Below are positions 63,447-64,000 of a stretch of 64,000 nt of DNA, piece after piece. Position numbers and translations under genes: made by a program. The notes beneath the pieces are model-generated. The model did not search any database, was not told the origin of the DNA, and was given only the letters and a program-made list of their open reading frames with translations. The DNA comes from Collinsella sp. (lineage in GTDB: Bacteria; Actinomycetota; Coriobacteriia; Coriobacteriales; Coriobacteriaceae): positions 1 through 64,000 of the forward strand of contig JAHYYK010000001.1 in the NCBI GenBank assembly GCA_019425005.1, given 5' to 3'. Position 1 is the first letter of the stretch; each line of letters opens with the position of its first letter.

Positions 63447-64000
63447 CTACGGGCGCTCGTCGGGGGCCAGACGCTGCATCTTGCTCACGGCCTTAAACTT
63501 GGTGAACAGCGGCACGTACTCAAAGCTCACGTTGGAATTCTCCAGGCCGTACCAGCGCGCGGGGGTGCCGGCAGCACGGCGGATGATGTACTTGAGCGTG
63601 ATGGCCGTACGCTCGCTGGGCTCCACGTCGCTTTCGGGCGCCAGCAGCTTGCGGATCATGACGAACTTGAACGTACCGATGTTGCCCGGATCCTTGTAGA
63701 CCGAGTAATCGTGCGTCTGCGCCGGCAGCTCGCCGCTGGCAGCCAGGTCCTGAACAACCTGGCGCAGGTAAGCATTGACGCGCTGGTTGATCTTATAGCC
63801 CAGGTACAGATGCACGCGGAATACGTAGTCGGTGCCGAACGTCTCGACCGAGTAGGCAAAGGTATGCGGCTCGTCCATGGTCTCGACATTCACGAACCAC
63901 CAGGCACGAGCGCGCTTGGGGTGCTTATCCAAAATCGAGTAGACGATATCGCGGTCGATATAGTCGGTGTTGGTGTCCTTGGTCAGGTACACGATGTTGT
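63447..64000 (-). CDS. Kup-family potassium uptake protein, C-terminal part (cut by window edge)
   Basis: The last 184 or so residues of a protein that runs past the right edge. The segment (NIVYLTKDTNTDYIDRDIVY, RARAWWFVNVETMDEPHTF, FRVHLYLGYKINQRVNAYL) matches the cytoplasmic C-terminal domain of Gram-positive Kup potassium-proton symporters. The membrane part is outside the window. Its place beside KdpDE-like genes suggests a potassium-homeostasis cluster in which Kup, not KdpFABC, is the transporter. Family assignment from the tail alone is moderately secure. Confidence 0.75.
   Translation of the reverse strand, partial: NIVYLTKDTNTDYIDRDIVYSILDKHPKRARAWWFVNVETMDEPHTFAYSVETFGTDYVFRVHLYLGYKINQRVNAYLRQVVQDLAASGELPAQTHDYSVYKDPGNIGTFKFVMIRKLLAPESDVEPSERTAITLKYIIRRAAGTPARWYGLENSNVSFEYVPLFTKFKAVSKMQRLAPDERP

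Overview
The window looks like a chromosomal segment of a Coriobacteriia gut bacterium, most likely Collinsella. This rests on high GC, frequent GTG/TTG starts, a murA/F-ATPase/upp/glpK/tsaC/prmC/prfA neighbourhood, phosphotransferase systems paired with GH4 glycosidases, and many long self-complementary intergenic repeats. The genus is an inference from sequence character; no 16S or other rRNA gene and no tRNA gene was recognised.

Layout. 1-16.7 kb (minus strand): LCP cell-wall ligase, murA, the complete F-type ATP synthase operon (small membrane protein-atpB-E-F-H-A-G-D-C), upp, tsaC-glpK, a HicAB toxin-antitoxin pair lying between tsaC and prmC, then prmC and prfA. 17-23.5 kb: M20 peptidase with an amino-acid ABC transporter, an aldose-epimerase-like protein and an unknown membrane protein. 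23.7-33.2 kb: an MFS exporter and two paralogous alpha-glucoside modules (GH4 phosphoglucosidase, PTS EIICB, RpiR regulator) facing each other. 33.3-40.9 kb: an integrated mobile element. 40.9-48.8 kb: low-molecular-weight phosphatase, a DUF4143-type ATPase flanked by repeats, pyridoxamine kinase, and a MarR-regulated heterodimeric ABC exporter. 49-64 kb: LysR with an SDR/MFS/Gfo-Idh-MocA cluster, Tex, transaldolase, HAD phosphatase, an RlmKL-like methyltransferase, a KdpDE-like two-component system and the 3' part of a Kup-type potassium transporter.

The most notable item is a 7.55-kb integrative mobilizable element (33322-40890). It is bounded by a perfect 19-bp direct repeat lying in the active-site-loop codons of the low-molecular-weight phosphatase gene. 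Its right end supplies a replacement N-terminus for the phosphatase, while the displaced original 5' end remains as a 20-codon stub at the left end. It carries a Tn916-type integrase with candidate arm sites at both ends, a CRESS-like HUH/SF3 Rep split by an in-frame stop, an FtsK/TcpA-type ATPase with a damaged P-loop and a frameshift in a G7 run, and an ABC-F ATPase whose ribosome binding site sits in a hairpin. The element appears to be decaying in its transfer genes while the integrase and ABC-F cargo stay intact.

The second theme is non-coding structure. A nearly identical terminator module follows three unrelated minus-strand genes, each time preceded by a different gene-proximal hairpin. 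Several families of long inverted repeats also sit at gene ends. One family flanks the DUF4143 ATPase as 42-bp near-identical direct repeats, and that gene also has three 33-bp tandem repeats in its promoter region.
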